A stretch of 64,000 nt of DNA from Corynebacterium fournieri (GTDB taxonomy: Bacteria; Actinomycetota; Actinomycetes; Mycobacteriales; Mycobacteriaceae), in contig NZ_CP047210.1 in NCBI RefSeq assembly GCF_030408775.1, positions 248,001-312,000 on the forward strand, written 5' to 3'. Below are positions 60,245 to 64,000 of this stretch, piece after piece. Numbering within the stretch: position 1 is the stretch's first letter; each line of letters opens with the position of its first letter. Made by a program: the position numbers and the translations under genes. The notes under the pieces are model-generated. The model ran no database searches, had not been told where the DNA came from, and was given only the letters and a program-made list of their open reading frames with translations.

Positions 60245-61825
60245 ATGTCGACTCCCGTGATCCACGATTCCGCCGCACTTTCAGACGGCGACCTGGCCAA
60301 AGCGCCCGAACCCGGCGAGTGGCGCCGCCAGCTCATCGGCCTGATCACCGGTGTGGTGCTGGCCGTGCTCGTCTACATCTTCTTCCCCTCTGGCGCGGCG
60401 GAGACCGTCGCGCAGTCCTCCGGCGCGAAGGAGGGCGTGGAGTACTCCGCGGACACCATGCGCATCGTCGCCGCCACCACCGTGCTCATGGGCGCGTGGT
60501 GGATGACCGAGGCGATCCCGCTGGCTGCGACCGCTTTGATCCCGATCGCGGTGTTCCCGCTGGCAGGCGTGGCGCCGTTCAAGGACGTCTCCTCGCCGTA
60601 CGCGTCCGCGACAATCTTCCTCTTCATGGGCGGCTTCCTCATGGCGCTGGGCCTGCAGCGCTGGAACCTACACCGCCGCCTGGCGCTGATGGTGGTCAAG
60701 GTGGTGGGCACCAGCCCGAAGCGCATCATCTTGGGCTTCATGCTTGCTACCGGCTTTATGTCCATGTGGGTGTCCAACACCGCAACCGCCGTGGTGATGC
60801 TGCCCATCGGCACCTCGGTGCTCATGCTCACCGCGGACACCGTCGGCGGGATGAAAAACCAGAAGCGCTTCGCCACCGCGCTGATGCTGGCGATCGCGTA
60901 TTCGGCGTCCATCGGCTCGCTGGCAACGCTCATCGGCACCCCGCCGAACGCGCTGCTGAAGGGGTACATGGAGGAGGCTCACGGCATCGTCATCGGCTTC
61001 GGCGAGTGGATGCTGGTGGGCCTGCCGGTGGCCGTGGTGTTCACCTTCATCGCGTGGTGGGTGCTCATCACCGTGTTCAAGCCCGAAGTGGACACCATCC
61101 CGGGCGGGCGCGAGCTCATCGACGAGGAGCTGAAAAAGCTTGGCCCCTGGACCTTCCCGCAGGTCGCCGTCGGGCTGATCTTCCTGGTGGCGGCGCTGGC
61201 GTGGATCTTCATCCCGCTGGGCATCAACCAGTTCGGCTGGGACTTCCCGTACGACGACGCCATCGTGGGCATCATCGCCGGCCTGCTCATGTTCATCGTG
61301 CCCGGCACCTCCAACGGCAAGCGCCTGCTGGACTGGGAGACGGCCAACGAGATGCCGTGGGACGTGCTCCTGCTGTTCGGCGGCGGGCTTTCCCTGTCCG
61401 CCATGTTCACCGCCACCGGCCTGTCCCTGTGGATCGGCGAGAAGGCGAAGGGCCTGTCGTCGCTGCCGATGTCCCTGCTCATCCTCGCCGTCGCCGCACT
61501 CGTGCTGATTTTGACGGAGCTGACCTCCAACACCGCCACCGCCGCAACCTTCCTGCCGATCATGGGCGGCGTCGCAGTGGGCATCGGGCTTACCGACGCC
61601 ACGGAGATGAACGTCATGCTGCTCGCTATCCCAGTGGCACTTTCCGCCACCTGTGCGTTCATGCTGCCGGTGGCCACCCCGCCGAACGCGATCGCGTACT
61701 CGTCGGGTTACGTCACCATGGGCGAGATGATCAAGGGCGGCGTCTGGCTCAACGTGATCGCCATGGTGCTGATCACCCTGGCCACCTACTTCATCGCGGT
61801 GCCGGTGTTCGGGCTCGTGCTGTAA
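60245..61825 (+). CDS. DASS (SLC13) family sodium/dicarboxylate symporter
   Basis: 526 residues from the ATG at 60245; upstream in-frame codons run into menC and lack an RBS. About eleven helices, with the two SNT motifs of the family: WVSNTATAVVMLPI and LTSNTATAATFLPI. Probably imports succinate, malate or fumarate with sodium, like DccT/SdcS of other corynebacteria. Sandwiched between menC and menD. Confidence 0.93.
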   Translation: MSTPVIHDSAALSDGDLAKAPEPGEWRRQLIGLITGVVLAVLVYIFFPSGAAETVAQSSGAKEGVEYSADTMRIVAATTVLMGAWWMTEAIPLAATALIPIAVFPLAGVAPFKDVSSPYASATIFLFMGGFLMALGLQRWNLHRRLALMVVKVVGTSPKRIILGFMLATGFMSMWVSNTATAVVMLPIGTSVLMLTADTVGGMKNQKRFATALMLAIAYSASIGSLATLIGTPPNALLKGYMEEAHGIVIGFGEWMLVGLPVAVVFTFIAWWVLITVFKPEVDTIPGGRELIDEELKKLGPWTFPQVAVGLIFLVAALAWIFIPLGINQFGWDFPYDDAIVGIIAGLLMFIVPGTSNGKRLLDWETANEMPWDVLLLFGGGLSLSAMFTATGLSLWIGEKAKGLSSLPMSLLILAVAALVLILTELTSNTATAATFLPIMGGVAVGIGLTDATEMNVMLLAIPVALSATCAFMLPVATPPNAIAYSSGYVTMGEMIKGGVWLNVIAMVLITLATYFIAVPVFGLVL

Positions 61826-61895
61826 GCCCCGAATCTGCTGCGACACTTCCGCGCCCCGTCAAGAGCTTTTGGCGGGGCGCGCTAGTGTATTTCGC

Positions 61896-62462
61896 ATGGA
61901 TAACGAGACGAGACAGTACGGCCCCCAGGGTGGCGAGCCGCGCCGCGAGCGACCCCGGCAGTACTTCCCGGACCAGTCCCAAAACCAGTACCAGCAACCA
62001 CAACCGCAGCCGCGCTACGAGGAGCGCTACGCCCAGCCCGCCTACGAGCAGCAGCAATACCAGCAGCCCTACCAGGACCCGTACTACGACAACGGGTATG
62101 AGCCGGAGCCGGAGAAGGGCACGTCGGCAGGCGCGATTGCGCTCGGCGTGTTCGCGGCGCTGAGCTTCATCGCCGCGGTGGTGCTGGCCGTGCTGTGGCG
62201 CGGCGCGGCGGCGGAGGCGAACAAGCCGCCGGTGACGGAGACCAGCACCATCGTGCAAACCACCACCGAGCGCGAGACGAAGACGGAGACCACCACCAAG
62301 TTCCCGTCCATTTTCCGCGACCGGGACAACCCCACCGCCACGCTGGAGCCGACGGAACCGACGCCGGATCCGAACGAGATTGAGCGCGAGATCCGCGACG
62401 GCGCCCGCGACATTCTGGACCAGCTGCGCGGCGGCGCGGACGAGTACCTACAGGAGCAGTAG
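61896..62462 (+). CDS. Gln/Tyr-rich single-pass membrane protein
   Basis: 188 residues from the ATG at 61896. The N-terminus is rich in Gln, Tyr, Pro and Arg (QNQYQQPQPQPRYEERYAQP) and presumably disordered; one helix (about 74-97, GAIALGVFAALSFIAAVVLAV) and an acidic Thr-rich tail follow. TAGTGT 7 nt before the ATG and no RBS: leaderless. menD begins right after its stop, so it is cotranscribed. Function unknown. Confidence 0.75.
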   Translation: MDNETRQYGPQGGEPRRERPRQYFPDQSQNQYQQPQPQPRYEERYAQPAYEQQQYQQPYQDPYYDNGYEPEPEKGTSAGAIALGVFAALSFIAAVVLAVLWRGAAAEANKPPVTETSTIVQTTTERETKTETTTKFPSIFRDRDNPTATLEPTEPTPDPNEIEREIRDGARDILDQLRGGADEYLQEQ

Positions 62463-64000
62463 ATGGCAGCTATGGAGATTGCGGCGGCGGTGGCGGAGCT
62501 CGTCGCCAAGCATTGCACCGATGTGGTCATGAGCCCGGGCTCGCGCAACTCGCCGCTGGCATACGCGCTGCTCGCGCGCCGCGACGTGCGGGTGCACATG
62601 CGTATCGACGAGCGCTCCGCCGCCTTCACCGCCCTCGGTTTGGCGCGCGTGCAGCGCCGCCACGTCGGCGTGGTGATGACCTCCGGCACCGCCGTGGCGA
62701 ATGCGTACCCGGCGGTGATCGAGGCGCACATGTCCCACACCCCGCTCGCGGTGATCAGCGCGGACCGCCCGGAGCGCCTCGTCGGCACCGGGGCGAGCCA
62801 AACCATCTGGCAGCAGGGCATCTTCGGCCGCTACGCCGAAACGCAGCAGGTGCAATCGCTTGACGACGTCCACGCGGCCTCCTTTACCGCCACCCAGGTC
62901 CACATCAACGTGGCCCTGGACACCCCGCTCGTGCCGGAGCAGCTGCCGGAGCCGGTGGGGCAGCCGCGCCGGGTTGGGCCGGGAGCGCTCGAAGGGTCGC
63001 GCGACTGGGTCGACCACGGCGCCGTCGACGTGGACCTGACCCGAAACACCCTGGTCATCGCCGGCGACGAAGCCTGGGAGGTGCCGGGACTGGAGCACGT
63101 GCCCACCATCGCTGAGCCGACCGCGCCCACGCCGTTCCACCAGGTGCACCCGCTGGCCGCGCGCTTTTTCGCCCAGTCCGAGGTGGCCATCTCCCACGAC
63201 GGGGGCGACTTCGCTGCCGACACCAAGCCGGAGCAGGTCATCGTGGTGGGCCACCCGACGCTGCACCGCGACGTGATGGCGTTGTTGGCGGACCCGGACA
63301 TCGAGGTCGTCGGCATCTCGCGCACCGAGACGTTCACCGGGCAGCCGGATAAGCGCGGCTCGCGGGTCAACGCCACCGGCCAGCCCACGGACACGTGGCT
63401 GAAGATCTGCGAGGCCGCCGGCGATGTCGGCGCCGAAACCGTGCGCCAAGCGCTCACCGAAGACGAGTTCGGGTTCACCGGCCTGCACGTCGCCGCCGCG
63501 GTGTGCGACACCCTAGGCGTGGGCGACACGCTGGTGCTCGGCTCGTCCAACCCGGTGCGCGACGCGTCGTTCGTGGGCATGCCCTTCGACGGGGTGGACA
63601 CCTATTCCGCCCGGGGTGCCGCGGGCATCGACGGCACCGTCTCCCAGGCCGTCGGCGTGGCCCTTGCCACCCAGGCGCTGCGCCCGGACGAGATCCGCGC
63701 CCCGCGCACCGTCGCGCTCATGGGGGATTTGACCTTCCTCCACGACGCCAACGGCCTGCTCATCGGGCCCGACGAGCCGCGCCCGGGCAACCTCACCATC
63801 GTGGTGGCCAACGACGACGGCGGAGGCATCTTCGAGGCCCTCGAACCGGGCGCGGACAATCTCCGCGGCGCGTTCGAGCGGGTCTTCGGCACGCCGCACG
63901 GCGTGGACGTCGAGAAGCTTGCGGAAGCGTACGGGGCCGACTACCGGCGCGCCGACACCCTCGCCGAGCTCAACGAGGTGCTGCTGGAGCTCGAAGCGCA
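62463..64000 (+). CDS. menD: SEPHCHC synthase (MenD), 3' end beyond the window
   Basis: 512 codons are visible without a stop to the window edge. ThDP enzyme: [15 protein letters not shown] at the N-terminus, [17 protein letters not shown], and the ThDP-binding [13 protein letters not shown] with [11 protein letters not shown]. Joins isochorismate and 2-oxoglutarate, the first committed step of menaquinone synthesis. Only about 30 residues are expected to be missing. Confidence 0.95.
   Translation, partial: MAAMEIAAAVAELVAKHCTDVVMSPGSRNSPLAYALLARRDVRVHMRIDERSAAFTALGLARVQRRHVGVVMTSGTAVANAYPAVIEAHMSHTPLAVISADRPERLVGTGASQTIWQQGIFGRYAETQQVQSLDDVHAASFTATQVHINVALDTPLVPEQLPEPVGQPRRVGPGALEGSRDWVDHGAVDVDLTRNTLVIAGDEAWEVPGLEHVPTIAEPTAPTPFHQVHPLAARFFAQSEVAISHDGGDFAADTKPEQVIVVGHPTLHRDVMALLADPDIEVVGISRTETFTGQPDKRGSRVNATGQPTDTWLKICEAAGDVGAETVRQALTEDEFGFTGLHVAAAVCDTLGVGDTLVLGSSNPVRDASFVGMPFDGVDTYSARGAAGIDGTVSQAVGVALATQALRPDEIRAPRTVALMGDLTFLHDANGLLIGPDEPRPGNLTIVVANDDGGGIFEALEPGADNLRGAFERVFGTPHGVDVEKLAEAYGADYRRADTLAELNEVLLELEA

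Noticed and set aside
1-64000. tRNA, rRNA, CRISPR arrays, prophage or replication origin
   Set aside because: No cloverleaf with CCA-proximal TTCGA arm, rRNA core sequence, regularly spaced repeats, phage structural genes or DnaA-box cluster was recognised by eye.

Overview
The window is about 64 kb of high-GC chromosome from a Corynebacterium. This rests on gene content and order: proC, a MerR/excisionase-like HTH gene and the bS22 gene next to a hemA-hemC-hemD-hemB-hemE-hemY-hemL cluster; a System II cytochrome c maturation block; DUF4229 and menA; a mycothiol-type arsenate reductase; and an arsenite sensor whose cysteines match the C. glutamicum ArsR layout. I cannot name the species.

Layout. 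1-2.5 kb: end of a Ppx/GppA phosphatase gene, an Ala/Pro-rich membrane protein, proC, a small HTH gene. 2.6-4.4 kb: bS22, a HAD phosphatase on the minus strand, a glutaredoxin-like protein. 4.4-18.9 kb: heme biosynthesis (C5 pathway to coproporphyrin), interrupted by two small membrane proteins and a P-type ATPase homologue that has lost its catalytic motifs. 18.9-23.6 kb: a phosphoglycerate-mutase-like enzyme, a TlpA-like thioredoxin lipoprotein, CcdA, ResB and CcsB. 23.6-24.9 kb: galE and an XRE regulator. 25.03-26.81 kb: a complete IS3-family element. 27-30.4 kb: small membrane proteins and a sugar ABC importer. 30.4-33.5 kb: an ABC-F protein and an MFS exporter behind a 14-residue leader peptide of the macrolide-arrest type. 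33.6-38.5 kb: an AEC-family carrier, menA, a glycosyltransferase-like protein, a TrkH/TrkA potassium pair. 38.6-40.5 kb: arsR divergent from acr3-arsC. 40.5-42.2 kb: a TetR regulator divergent from a membrane protein. 42.2-46.7 kb: an accessory stretch of small unrecognised, antitoxin-like and membrane proteins, part of it AT-rich. 46.7-64 kb: menE, menB, menC and menD, interrupted by a two-component system with an ABC exporter, a lipoprotein, an M20 amidohydrolase, a foreign-looking cassette inserted beside the menB start, and a DASS transporter.

How the genes work together. The heme, cytochrome c maturation and menaquinone genes all serve the respiratory chain: heme supply, covalent attachment of heme to c-type cytochromes, and the quinone pool. 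The ABC importer, Trk, Acr3, AEC and DASS genes are transport functions. Many genes have a -10-like hexamer 6-8 nt before the start codon and no Shine-Dalgarno sequence, which suggests leaderless transcripts.

Most interesting: (1) the leader peptide MYSGIASMKLRSAR ahead of the ABC-F/MFS pair; (2) the P-type ATPase pseudoenzyme in the heme locus; (3) a cassette of about 1.7 kb flanked by a duplicated menB 5' end, carrying a secreted protein with a frameshifted signal peptide, a small four-helix membrane protein and an iron-box-like site; (4) a 17-bp inverted repeat over the putative menC -10 region; (5) a 42-bp near-perfect palindrome after menA. No rRNA, tRNA or CRISPR array was recognised.
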